Counted from the first letter of the stretch, positions 8,576 through 15,912 are shown. The stretch is DNA of 36,299 nt from Taibaiella sp. KBW10 (GCF_003852495.1 NZ_QAJI01000001.1:570937-607235); one strand, 5' to 3'. The notes: generated by a model from the sequence alone, not told the origin. Translations and numbers: made by a program.

Positions 8576-9403
8576 ATGAAAAAAGCTCTTGTATATCTGG
8601 GAATATTAGTTGGGAATATTGCAACTGCTCAAACAAACAGCATTGAGGTAAGTGCTACGCCCAAAGTATGGTTAAACAGCCTAGATGTATATAGGGATGA
8701 CTTCGGTGAAAATGCGCTGTCATCAAAGAATAGGTTAGGTATAAATGCGGATGTTAATCTCAGGAGAACGACAAAAAAGAATTGGACTTATGGATTAGGT
8801 ATCGGATGGGGACAATATTCCGAAAGACTGAAGATAAGATATAAAGACTTTAGTGTGCTATGGGCAAACGGATCGTACAAGGACAGAAGTATGAACGGAA
8901 CCTATGCAACTAACATCGGATATCTTTCAGCACAAGTATTTGGTGGTTACATTTTCTCACTACCTTCCACAACAAAAACAACTCGTAAGTTAGGAGTCGA
9001 ATTAGGTCTAAAAAAAATGTTCTTTCTTCAAGGAGGTAAGGGTCAAATTGCACAAAGACTCTATGTGGATATGAGCAATCCGGCAAGCGACTTTGCTATA
9101 TTTAAATGGGGATCATTGGGGATGGATCAGTTTTCAGGGCCGATCTTGGCTGAACTTTCCGCAACCTATTACGTCCAAATGAAAAATAGTCCGCATAAGT
9201 ACTTTGTTGGTCTTGTTTTAAGCGGTTTTCCTGCATTTCAATATCCTTTTTATGATGGAGAAGAATATGATGGAATGTCAACATTGATCGAATATAAACG
9301 TGATATGAGTGGCAATAGAACCTATGCAAAAAAAGGTGAAAGTACATTTCCTTATTATGCATCAGTAGGTATAAAGATAGGTGTTGATCTATTCAATTTT
9401 TAA
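8576..9403 (+). CDS. Probable outer-membrane protein, family not recognised
   Basis: I start at the ATG at 8576 (275 residues) rather than the in-frame ATG at 8543. Only the former gives a normal signal peptide, MKKALVYLGILVGNIATAQT. The mature protein shows many alternating aromatic and polar strands (for example WTYGLGIGWGQYSERLKIRY and YASVGIKIGVDLFNF). It ends in Phe, as beta-barrel proteins recognised by the BAM machinery often do. No known domain is recognised. It follows the PKD-like lipoprotein by 36 bases, and the two may act together at the outer membrane. No terminator lies directly after it; a repeat element starts 48 bases downstream. Confidence 0.7.
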   Translation: MKKALVYLGILVGNIATAQTNSIEVSATPKVWLNSLDVYRDDFGENALSSKNRLGINADVNLRRTTKKNWTYGLGIGWGQYSERLKIRYKDFSVLWANGSYKDRSMNGTYATNIGYLSAQVFGGYIFSLPSTTKTTRKLGVELGLKKMFFLQGGKGQIAQRLYVDMSNPASDFAIFKWGSLGMDQFSGPILAELSATYYVQMKNSPHKYFVGLVLSGFPAFQYPFYDGEEYDGMSTLIEYKRDMSGNRTYAKKGESTFPYYASVGIKIGVDLFNF

Positions 9404-9484
9404 ATCAAAATAGCTGACTACCCGGTTTTAAGAAACATATTTTCTTCTTTTCTTTTGCCTGGCAGCAAAAGAAACAAAAATGCC

Positions 9485-9620
9485 TGTTTTCATCAAGGCG
9501 ATTGCTCCGCATCGCAAATTGCTACCGTTACGTGCTTTGATCTTTGAGCCGTATTGTAATTGTTATTTTGCTCAAAGATCGCAACTTCACTCGCAATTTG
9601 CTATCGCTGTGATGAAAACA
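9485..9620. repeat. Long imperfect hairpin 1 within the element
   Basis: The left arm begins TGTTTTCATCAAGGCGAT at 9485 and ends TGATCTTTGAGC near 9550. The right arm begins GCTCAAAGATCGCAA near 9569 and ends GTGATGAAAACA at 9620. Both arms share the AAATTGC/GCAATTT core in mirrored position. The loop is AT-rich. Confidence 0.6.
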
Positions 9621-9660
9621 ATAAGCGATCCGTACAGAACAGATCACTTAGGACCGACCT

Positions 9661-9778
9661 TATAAATCCGGCGTTAAGAAAATCATTGGCTCGGTCGCAA
9701 ATTCGTAAACCACTGTCTGAGCGCAGCGAGTTTGGTTTGCGAACGACCGACACATTGATTTTTAGCCATGGATTTATA
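9661..9778. repeat. Long imperfect hairpin 2 within the element
   Basis: The left arm starts TATAAATCC at 9661 and contains GGCTCGGTCGCAAATTCG. The right arm contains GGTTTGCGAACGACCGACAC and ends GGATTTATA at 9778. Reverse-complementing one arm recovers the other with scattered mismatches. The tip includes CTGAGCGCAGCGAG. Confidence 0.6.
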
Positions 9779-9908
9779 TAGCCTTGATTTTTTGGCGGTA
9801 CCTTTTGTATCAAGGCAAAAGGTAGCAATACGAATAAATGGAAAACAAAATAATAAAGAAAGTCTTTGTTTCCTAAATGCAGATACTCAATTTAAAATAA
9901 ATGAATGA

Positions 9909-9933
9909 AGGCAGTCGTAAGGACTGCTTTTTT
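9909..9933 (+). terminator. Hairpin terminator, 500 bases from the nearest upstream gene
   Basis: GCAGTC (9911-9916) pairs with GACTGC (9922-9927) around a GTAAG loop and is followed by six T residues. It fits a terminator of plus-strand transcription. The only plus-strand gene upstream is the probable outer-membrane protein ending at 9403. Confidence 0.6.
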
Positions 9934-10221
9934 ATTTTGAATCACCAATTGTATAATCAGGTTCAATCATCTTTTTATTAATCAAGTCCTAACCAATTAT
10001 ATGTATAGAGTATTCGATACCTTCTTTCTTTTCATCTGTTGTTACTTCTTCAAGCACTTCCGGTGTATAATACAATATAATAAGAACAGCTATTTCAGCA
10101 TTATGCCAAAATAATCGGGAAAACTATGAAAAGTAAGGAGGAGTCTAATCCCATTCCAGAAATACGAAAAGCTATCAAAAACCAATACAGTATCGATTCT
10201 TAATAGCTTTAAAACAGAAAA

Positions 10222-10241
10222 AAGCACCCTATTGGGTGCTT
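10222..10241. terminator. Bidirectional terminator after tRNA-His
   Basis: AGCACCC (10223-10229) pairs with GGGTGCT (10234-10240) around a four-base loop. On the minus strand a T run follows, so it fits the end of the tRNA-His transcript 7 bases past its 3' end. Confidence 0.7.
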
Positions 10242-10247
10242 TTGGAG

Positions 10248-10322
10248 GGAGGCTAATGGGTCTCGAACCCACGACCTTCGGAACCACAAACCGACGCTCT
10301 AACCAACTGAGCTATAGCCTCC
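10248..10322 (-). tRNA. tRNA-His (GUG anticodon)
   Basis: The minus strand folds as a tRNA: the acceptor stem GAGGCTA pairs with TAGCCTC. The D-stem is GCTC/GAGC with the loop AGTTGGTTA, and the anticodon loop TTGTGGT carries GTG. The T-arm is GTGGG-TTCGAGA-CCCAT. The encoded G at position -1 (10322) opposite C73 (10248) is the hallmark identity element of tRNA-His. CCA is not encoded. The last pair of the anticodon stem (31-39) is T-T. A terminator follows at 10222-10241. It is a solitary tRNA gene. Confidence 0.95.
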
Positions 10323-10385
10323 ATTTTGGGACTGCAAAGATAGGATAATAGAATTGAAATTACAAAAAATATACTCAATATTTTT

Positions 10386-11294
10386 CTACAACTCTACAGA
10401 TAATCCCTCGTAAGTCGCTCTGGTATTGGTAAAGATCGCTTTTGCCTCTACTTCAAACTCTTCTATATTTTTGTATCTGCTGGAATAATGTCCCAATAAT
10501 AACATCTTGACCTCCGCTTCCTCAGCCAGCATAGCCGCCTGGCGGGCGGTGGTATGGTAGCGCATATTGGCCAGGTCACTTTCTGCATCCAGGTAGGTGG
10601 ATTCATGATAGATCGCATCGGCATTTTTGATTACCTGCAAAAAAGAAAGCGTATATTTCGTATCGGCACAATAAGCATATACTTTATCTGCTTTGCCTAC
10701 TTCTGTTACCCATTCATTTTTCACCAGCAGCCCGTCTTTACGCGTGTAATCCTCACCCAGTTTTAATTTATTATAAAATGCCTGGGGAATATTGTATTCT
10801 CTACAGGCTTCAGGTACTATTTTTCTGCCGCTGCTTTTCTCGGTAATCACAAAACCATGTGTGGGAATACGATGATCAACCGGAAAACAGGATACACTAT
10901 ATAAACCATTTTCCACGATAAGCCTGTTTTCTCCTTCATCTTTAATCGTTTGAAAGATTAAATCGAAGGGCATAATACTACCACAGGCATCCAGCTGTAA
11001 TTTGATGATCTTCGGAAGTTTCTCGGGACAGTGTATATGGAGCGGATCGGTTCTGCCCAATAAGCCTAAGCTATTGATCAGGCCGATCAGACCAAAATAA
11101 TGATCGCCATGTAAATGGCTTATAAAAATATGCTGGATCTTACTTCTTTTAATGCCATACTTCATTAATTGCATCTGAGTACCTTCTCCACAGTCTAAAA
11201 GGAGCAGATGATCTTTAATCTCCACAATTTGGGCACTTGGGTTACGCCCATGTGCCGGAATTGCAGAATTATTGCCTAGTATGGTTATTTTCAA
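10386..11294 (-). CDS. rnz: Ribonuclease Z (tRNA 3' endonuclease)
   Basis: The 302-residue cytoplasmic metallo-beta-lactamase-fold nuclease should cut tRNA precursors 3' of the discriminator base. This matters here because the tRNA-His gene next to it does not encode CCA. The zinc-binding motif HLHGDH is at H60, H62, D64 and H65 (ISHLHGDHYFG). Further ligands are seen in the FPVDHRIPTHGF region (about 137), in CADTKY (about 209) and in LLGHYSSRY (about 266). HTTARQAA is another typical motif. Length matches bacterial RNase Z (about 300). The start follows the STAS gene by 12 bases, so the two are probably co-transcribed. The enzyme looks complete. Confidence 0.95.
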   Translation of the reverse strand: MKITILGNNSAIPAHGRNPSAQIVEIKDHLLLLDCGEGTQMQLMKYGIKRSKIQHIFISHLHGDHYFGLIGLINSLGLLGRTDPLHIHCPEKLPKIIKLQLDACGSIMPFDLIFQTIKDEGENRLIVENGLYSVSCFPVDHRIPTHGFVITEKSSGRKIVPEACREYNIPQAFYNKLKLGEDYTRKDGLLVKNEWVTEVGKADKVYAYCADTKYTLSFLQVIKNADAIYHESTYLDAESDLANMRYHTTARQAAMLAEEAEVKMLLLGHYSSRYKNIEEFEVEAKAIFTNTRATYEGLSVEL

Positions 11295-11306
11295 AATACC
11301 TGAATA

Positions 11307-11684
11307 TTAAAGTTCATTCAAAAGCCCGCGTTCCATCATCTCATGATTAATGAAATCGACCGCTTCAGGCATAGTGGCTGCGATGTTTATGCTCAGGTGT
11401 AAACGTTCCTGTTTCATTTTCTGCATCACAGACTCTTGTAAATTGACAAATACAATAGAACCTTCTTCGTTGTAAATCGTTTCGTGCAGCCCCAGTAAAG
11501 CATCTAAAGCATCATTTTCCATATACTCTGCATGAGCCATATCAATAATATAACATTGGCCGGAATTTGCTTGACTACCTTCTTTTGTTTTGCTAGTCAA
11601 AGCAGCTACAAATTCTTGATTCATCACACTCCCCTCGGGGCTTATAATGATATAGGTCGGTTTAATTTCAATCGCAAATTTCAT
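11307..11684 (-). CDS. STAS-domain protein (anti-anti-sigma-like)
   Basis: I start at the ATG at 11684 (MKFAIEIKPTYII, 125 residues). An ATG 45 bases upstream would add a short unrelated N-terminus, and a perfect -7 box lies only 50 bases upstream of 11684 and 5 bases before that earlier ATG. The fold pattern is STAS-like: strands near 3-25, then YIIDMAHAEYMENDALDALLGL and IVFVNLQESVMQKM. In classical anti-sigma antagonists such as SpoIIAA, a phosphorylated Ser follows an Asp before this helix. Here the equivalent segment reads MENDALDAL, without Ser or Thr, so control by phosphorylation is doubtful. It sits in an operon with rnz. The partner is unknown. Confidence 0.7.
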   Translation of the reverse strand: MKFAIEIKPTYIIISPEGSVMNQEFVAALTSKTKEGSQANSGQCYIIDMAHAEYMENDALDALLGLHETIYNEEGSIVFVNLQESVMQKMKQERLHLSINIAATMPEAVDFINHEMMERGLLNEL

Positions 11685-11733
11685 GTTCGTATCCTTTTTA
11701 TGATTCTGGTTAATAGTCTGTCCTAACAATAAT

Positions 11734-11741
11734 CAAACTTA
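11734..11741 (-). promoter_or_regulatory. -7 box for the STAS-rnz operon
   Basis: TAAGTTTG on the minus strand matches TAnnTTTG exactly. A TTTTG lies 13 bases further upstream, closer than the usual -33 spacing. Confidence 0.4.
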
Positions 11742-11800
11742 CAAAAAAAAAGTTCAAAATGTTCGTTATTAAATATAGACGCAATTTTCAAAGTAAAAGT

Positions 11801-12790
11801 TTAGTGCTTTAAAAAATGAGCCGCACTTTTTGTCCCATTGCTCTCCGTGAAAATATAATAACTACCCGCTGTAAGGCCTGACACATCTATATATACGTTA
11901 TTCTTTACCGTTCCGGATTTTATTTCTTGTCCTAAAACATTAACGATTCTATAATAAAAAATCGTATTTTTTTCACTGCTTAAGCTTATAAATTGATTTG
12001 CCGGATTCGGCACTATCTGTACCTCATTTTTATTCATCCGGTCAGCAATGCTGTTGGTTCTGTTATTCAATACCGCAATGCCCGAAAGATCAAATCCACC
12101 GGAAGCATAGGGACTGGGATATGGATCGTTGATCAGGTTTCCCTGTGCATCTTTTGATCCCAATAAAGGATTTACACTACCGATCACATCGACCAGTCTC
12201 ACATGTGTAATATTATTGATATCCAAACCGGTACTGTCCTGTAATTCTTCCAAATCGAAAGGTGTACCATAGCCCAACACATAGCGGCCTGCAAGGTTTT
12301 TATACTCCCGGCCATCTACATAGGTCCAGTTCCCATACTGCGTTGCTGTGCTGCCGGTGTAGCTTGCCGGGAAGCGCACATAGCGCTGTCCGTCAGAACT
12401 CACCTCTACAAAAGCAAATTCCAGGAAGGCTTGTTGTGGATTTTGACCGTCTACAAAGCCATTCTCAAAAACAGCAAAATCCGGCCCGCTCATGTTCTTA
12501 ATAGGATTGGCAAAAGTCAGGACAGCAGTGCCGCTATCTCCAAGACTGACGACATCTGTACTGCTTCCGGGAATCCCTACCCCATTCGCGTCTACGCCGA
12601 AGCTGGCTAAACCCTGGCTATGATCTGCAATATCTACCCAACCCCTGGTCACGGTACAAGCCGTAGCCCATGCGGAGATCCGGGTGTCTGTTTTGCTGAC
12701 CGCATACGCATCTACATTATTTTGCGCCAGCGCAGCGTGGGAACACAAGCCACTAAGGCCGATCATGAATAATTTATGAAACTGTTGCAT
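11801..12790 (-). CDS. Secreted T9SS cargo protein, surface domain of unknown function
   Basis: The 329-residue product has a signal peptide (MQQFHKLFMIGLSGLCSHAALAQ). One beta-rich domain follows, with ASFGVDANG, DVVSLGDSGTAVLTFANPI, SGPDFAVFENGF and FAFVEVSSDGQRYVRFP. This pattern is familiar from Bacteroidota 'cell surface proteins', but I cannot give it a sure family name. The C-terminal sorting domain begins at IVPNPANQFISLS and ends SAAHFLKH. The protein is probably exported through Sec and T9SS. Its ATG lies 17 bases inside the end of the MATE gene, so the two are likely translationally coupled. An internal ATG at 12766 would remove the overlap but shorten the signal peptide. No ligand is predicted. 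Confidence 0.78.
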   Translation of the reverse strand: MQQFHKLFMIGLSGLCSHAALAQNNVDAYAVSKTDTRISAWATACTVTRGWVDIADHSQGLASFGVDANGVGIPGSSTDVVSLGDSGTAVLTFANPIKNMSGPDFAVFENGFVDGQNPQQAFLEFAFVEVSSDGQRYVRFPASYTGSTATQYGNWTYVDGREYKNLAGRYVLGYGTPFDLEELQDSTGLDINNITHVRLVDVIGSVNPLLGSKDAQGNLINDPYPSPYASGGFDLSGIAVLNNRTNSIADRMNKNEVQIVPNPANQFISLSSEKNTIFYYRIVNVLGQEIKSGTVKNNVYIDVSGLTAGSYYIFTESNGTKSAAHFLKH

Positions 12791-14144
12791 TGCTTTTTAA
12801 TTTATTTAAAAATCGTTTAGTTAATGATATAGAGGAAAATGCTAATCCGATGATAAAGCCCCACCAAATACCGGATGCTTGCAGGTTAAAGGTTTTGGCC
12901 AGCCAGTACCCAACCGGTAAACCTAATACCCAATAAGCTACAAAAACCAATACGGTCGGGAATTTCACATCTTTTATGCCTCTTAATAAACCGGCACTGA
13001 TGACTTGCGTGGCATCAAATATCTGGAATATACCTGCGAGCAAGAGCAAGTTTGCTGCAATCATGATTACTTCAGCATTGCCTTCTGACTGGTTATGCAA
13101 AAAGGCGATCGGCAATACATGACGGAAGACCACAAATAAAAGGGCACAAAGAACGCCGTAACACAAAGCTAGTAAAAATGTGCTTTTGCCAATGGCGGAA
13201 ATCTTGGACCATTTACCCTGGCCAAAAGCATTACTCACCCTGATGGAACCTGCCTGCGCCAATCCCATAGAAACCATAAAGGTGAAGGAAGCACATTGGA
13301 GTGCCACCTGGTGGGCCGCCAATTGCTTGCCACCGCCGCCCATACTACCGACGATAATACCGGAAACGGCAAATACACCGGCTTCCAAGCCAATTTGCAG
13401 GCTGCTGGGGATACCGATGGTCAGCAGCTCCTTGATGCTGGTCCATTTGAGCTGCCACTGTTCTTTTCGTAAGCTGATATAAGGTTTGTAAATTCTATGG
13501 GTGAGGATAACATAGGCTAATACGACGAAAATCAGGCTTCTGGTGATCAAGGTGCCGTAGGCTGCGCCCACCATCTCCATTCTCGGGAATCCTAAATTAC
13601 CAAATACTAAAAGCCAGTTGATAAAAATATTGATCGGTAAAGAAAGGACAGACAAGACCATTGCGGTACGGGTATATTCCAGACCATCTGTGAATTGTTT
13701 CAGGGTCATAAATAAAAGCATAGGCACAATAGAAAGCCCCATAACTCTCAGGAAGGGTAAGGCCAGTTTGGCCACTTCTTCATCTTGTCCTAAATGAAAT
13801 AAAATATTCTGTCCCCCCTCGATACCTAAAGAGATCACGACCGCACTCACCGCACAGATCCAGAAACCGTTGTACAAATAGTGTGAAATGGCCTTATCAT
13901 CTCCTTTTCCTTTGGCCATGGACACGAGTTGTGATACTGAAATGGTAATACCAATACCCAATACGAAAGGGATATTGATGACACTAAGGGCTAAAGCCGC
14001 CGCAGCGACTTGTTTATAACTTTCCGGACCGGTAGCACCTATCATTGCCGTATCAATGATATGCAATAACATTTGCGCCAGTTCGCCAAAAATAATAGGC
14101 AGTGCAAGTTTTGTCGTATTTCTTGCTTCTATTTTGAGTGACAT
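12774..14144 (-). CDS. MATE-family multidrug/toxin efflux transporter
   Basis: The 456-residue inner-membrane protein has about twelve hydrophobic helices in the two-halves MATE arrangement. The N-terminal stretch LALPIIFGELAQMLLHIIDTAMIG and the repeat-half counterpart GIPSSLQIGLEAGVFAVSGIIVG are typical, as is QLAAHQVALQ. It should export organic cations or similar compounds using a Na+ or H+ gradient; the substrate cannot be read from sequence. The C-terminal end overlaps the T9SS cargo gene start by 17 bases on the same strand. A perfect -7 box with a TTG about 23 bases upstream lies before the ATG. The NorM-like versus DinF-like subfamily is not resolved. Confidence 0.92.
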   Translation of the reverse strand: MSLKIEARNTTKLALPIIFGELAQMLLHIIDTAMIGATGPESYKQVAAAALALSVINIPFVLGIGITISVSQLVSMAKGKGDDKAISHYLYNGFWICAVSAVVISLGIEGGQNILFHLGQDEEVAKLALPFLRVMGLSIVPMLLFMTLKQFTDGLEYTRTAMVLSVLSLPINIFINWLLVFGNLGFPRMEMVGAAYGTLITRSLIFVVLAYVILTHRIYKPYISLRKEQWQLKWTSIKELLTIGIPSSLQIGLEAGVFAVSGIIVGSMGGGGKQLAAHQVALQCASFTFMVSMGLAQAGSIRVSNAFGQGKWSKISAIGKSTFLLALCYGVLCALLFVVFRHVLPIAFLHNQSEGNAEVIMIAANLLLLAGIFQIFDATQVISAGLLRGIKDVKFPTVLVFVAYWVLGLPVGYWLAKTFNLQASGIWWGFIIGLAFSSISLTKRFLNKLKSNATVS

Positions 14145-14172
14145 AAAAAAATGTGGATATACTAAGAACCCG

Positions 14173-14180
14173 CAAAGATA
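14173..14180 (-). promoter_or_regulatory. Promoter of the MATE / T9SS cargo operon
   Basis: The -7 box TATCTTTG (minus strand) matches the consensus. A TTG of TTTTG lies 23 bases upstream (14206-14204), at the outer limit reported for Bacteroidota -33/-7 spacing. Confidence 0.5.
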
Positions 14181-14233
14181 ACGGATTCTCGCTTTACTAA
14201 GGGCAAAAGCGTTCTGATGCAGCGTGCCGCTCC

Positions 14234-14779
14234 TTATATTTTAGCGGCAATTTCGGCGATCGCCATCATGGTTTTATGATTACGAACGGTTGTGGTAAGC
14301 TGCAATTTCTTATCAAATAAGGTATTGGTCAATTTAGTATTGCCAAATTTCTGAATATGAAGATAGATAGTCTGATGAACCAACTGAAAAACATCCGGAA
14401 GGTATTGTTCTGCTTTTATAGCCGATAGCAAAGACGCGTCCGGCACTTTGGAAAGCAGCATATAATGCCAGTTAACAGCATCTTCTACGCCTGAAGCAGC
14501 ATAAGGATTTTCGTTCAGAATCTGTTGCCACTCTTCCCTAGAACGTATGATGACCGGGATATTCAATCCAAAATGGTTCCGGATACTATTCTGAATGAGT
14601 GTGGTTAGGGCCGCATCATCCAGTTTATCATTATGTCGAAAGACAATGTTACCACTTTGAATATAGGTGGTAACCTCTTGCAAACCCGCTTCACTAAGCA
14701 CCGTTTTCAAGTCGGCCATTTTAATCATATTGTTGCCGCCTACATTGATACCGCGCAATAAAGCAATACTTACATTCAT
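14234..14779 (-). CDS. DUF1697-family protein
   Basis: The 181-residue cytoplasmic protein matches the DUF1697 family by its opening IALLRGINVGGNNMIKMADL and the segment TYIQSGNIVF at about 39-48. WHYMLLS and the C-terminal VRNHKTM are also family-like. Length is that of a complete family member. The biochemical role of this family is not established. It is transcribed separately from the deoxyhypusine-synthase-like gene, whose terminator lies between them. A near-consensus -7 box (TATCCTTG at 14819-14812) precedes it. Confidence 0.88.
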   Translation of the reverse strand: MNVSIALLRGINVGGNNMIKMADLKTVLSEAGLQEVTTYIQSGNIVFRHNDKLDDAALTTLIQNSIRNHFGLNIPVIIRSREEWQQILNENPYAASGVEDAVNWHYMLLSKVPDASLLSAIKAEQYLPDVFQLVHQTIYLHIQKFGNTKLTNTLFDKKLQLTTTVRNHKTMMAIAEIAAKI

Positions 14780-14830
14780 TTTTGATTCAATTTTATTTAT
14801 GTTTCCTACAACAAGGATAGTATTATAAAA

Positions 14831-14860
14831 AAAATACCTATAAAAACTTATAGGTATTTT
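14831..14860 (-). terminator. Terminator of the deoxyhypusine-synthase-like gene
   Basis: AAAATACCTATA (14831-14842) pairs with TATAGGTATTTT (14849-14860) around a six-base loop. On the minus strand it is followed by a T8 run and starts 21 bases after the stop codon. Confidence 0.75.
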
Positions 14861-14881
14861 TAAGACAATAAAAAGTATGCA

Positions 14882-15856
14882 TTAATGACCCAGGATATAG
14901 GCAAAAATAAGCGGTGCAACAATTGTGGCATCACTTTCTACAATATATTTAGGGGTATTGATATCCAGTTTTCCCCAAGTAATTTTTTCATTAGGCACTG
15001 CTCCTGAATAAGAACCATAGGAAGTAGTGGAATCGGAGATCTGACAGAAATAAGACCAGAACGGAACATCATGCCATTCCAGATCCTGATACATCATTGG
15101 TACCACACAGATCGGGAAATCGCCGGCAATACCACCGCCAATCTGGAAGAAGCCTACACCTTTACCACCACTGTTGGCACGATACCACTCGGTTAAGAAG
15201 ATCATATAGTCAATCCCGTTTTTCACAGTACTTACCTGCAATTCACCTTTGATACAGTAACTGGCAAAGATATTACCGGTAGTACTATCTTCCCAACCCG
15301 GAACGACAATAGGAATATTTTTTTCTGCTGCCGCTACGATCCATGAATCTTTAGGATCGATCTCATAATATTGTTCCAACTCCCCGCTTTTCACTACCTG
15401 AAATAAGAACTCATGTGGAAAATAACGTTCTCCTTTTGCTTCGGCTTCTTTCCATGCTTTTACCAAGTGCTTTTGCAAACGGCGAAAGGCTTCTTCTTCC
15501 GGAATACAGGTATCCGTTACACGATTGTAGTGATTTTCCAATAAATCCCACTCGTCCTGCGGAGTAAGGTCGCGATAATTGGGTACACGCTTGTAATGTG
15601 AGTGTGCCACTAAATTCATCACATCTTCTTCCAGGTTTGCACCGGTACAAGAGATAATTGCTACCTTATCCTGACGAATCATTTCGGCCAGCGAAATACC
15701 TAATTCTGCTGTACTCATAGCACCGGCAAGAGAGACCAACATTTTTCCACCTTCATTCAGATGTGTTTCATAACCTTTTGCAGCATCTACCAATGCAGCG
15801 GCATTGAAGTGTCTGTAATGATGTTCGATAAACTGAGAAACAGGACCTTTACTCAT
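14882..15856 (-). CDS. Deoxyhypusine-synthase-like NAD-dependent enzyme
   Basis: The 324-residue product covers the complete deoxyhypusine synthase fold. LVSLAGAMSTAELG (41-54) and SCTGANLEED (69-78) are NAD-binding-type motifs. IPIVVPGWEDSTTGN (181-195) and GVGFFQIGGGIAGDF (233-247) are also family motifs. SGAVPNEKITWGKL (284-297) places K296 at the position of the lysine that forms the imine intermediate in the human enzyme. In eukaryotes and archaea the enzyme transfers aminobutyl from spermidine to eIF5A/aIF5A. Bacteria lack that substrate, so this homologue must act on something else, for example a diamine to make homospermidine, or another protein. It stands alone with its own -7 box and terminator. 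The family is sure; the reaction is not. Confidence 0.9.
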   Translation of the reverse strand: MSKGPVSQFIEHHYRHFNAAALVDAAKGYETHLNEGGKMLVSLAGAMSTAELGISLAEMIRQDKVAIISCTGANLEEDVMNLVAHSHYKRVPNYRDLTPQDEWDLLENHYNRVTDTCIPEEEAFRRLQKHLVKAWKEAEAKGERYFPHEFLFQVVKSGELEQYYEIDPKDSWIVAAAEKNIPIVVPGWEDSTTGNIFASYCIKGELQVSTVKNGIDYMIFLTEWYRANSGGKGVGFFQIGGGIAGDFPICVVPMMYQDLEWHDVPFWSYFCQISDSTTSYGSYSGAVPNEKITWGKLDINTPKYIVESDATIVAPLIFAYILGH

Positions 15857-15904
15857 TGTTGTAATATTATAAGTTTAGTATTGTAAATGTTTGAAAATAT
15901 CCCG

Positions 15905-15912
15905 CAAAAGTA
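15905..15912 (-). promoter_or_regulatory. -7 box of the deoxyhypusine-synthase-like gene
   Basis: TACTTTTG on the minus strand matches TAnnTTTG exactly, about 50 bases before the ATG. No -33 TTG is seen at the usual distance. Confidence 0.45.

Larger units (their letters stand above)
9452..9821. repeat. Compound inverted-repeat element, MITE-like
   Basis: The ends form an imperfect terminal inverted repeat: the left end reads CTTTTGCCT then GCAAAAG (9452-9471). The right end, reverse-complemented, reads CTTTTGCCT then ACAAAAG (9821-9802). ATCAAGGC (9492-9499) also mirrors GCCTTGAT (9781-9788). Inside are two long imperfect hairpins, 9485-9620 and 9661-9778. There is no transposase and no obvious target-site duplication. 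I recall similar sequences scattered through other Bacteroidota genomes, often called as short hypothetical proteins, but this was not searched. It could be a mobilised miniature element, a structured RNA or a REP-like repeat. Confidence 0.6.
9404..10247. other. 844-bp gene-free stretch
   Basis: I see no intact gene here. It holds a 370-bp compound repeat (9452-9821), a terminator-like hairpin (9909-9933), and an unassigned AT-rich part (about 9936-10200) where the minus strand has a short open frame ending at 9989. Last is the terminator of the tRNA gene (10222-10241). The small open frames inside the repeat are imperfect-palindrome by-products, not convincing genes. Confidence 0.65.

Noticed and set aside
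9480-9828. Short open frames (61-75 codons) on both strands inside the repeat element
   Set aside because: They lie wholly in the imperfect inverted repeats, overlap each other on both strands and lack any start context or domain. They are by-products of the repeat.
10090-10287. A 65-codon open frame on the minus strand beside tRNA-His
   Set aside because: It runs into the tRNA-His gene on the same strand and across its terminator, so it cannot be a normal gene.
10248-10322. tRNA-His as an integration site of a genomic island
   Set aside because: There is no integrase and no repeated tRNA 3' end nearby; the neighbouring sequence is a repeat and ordinary genes.
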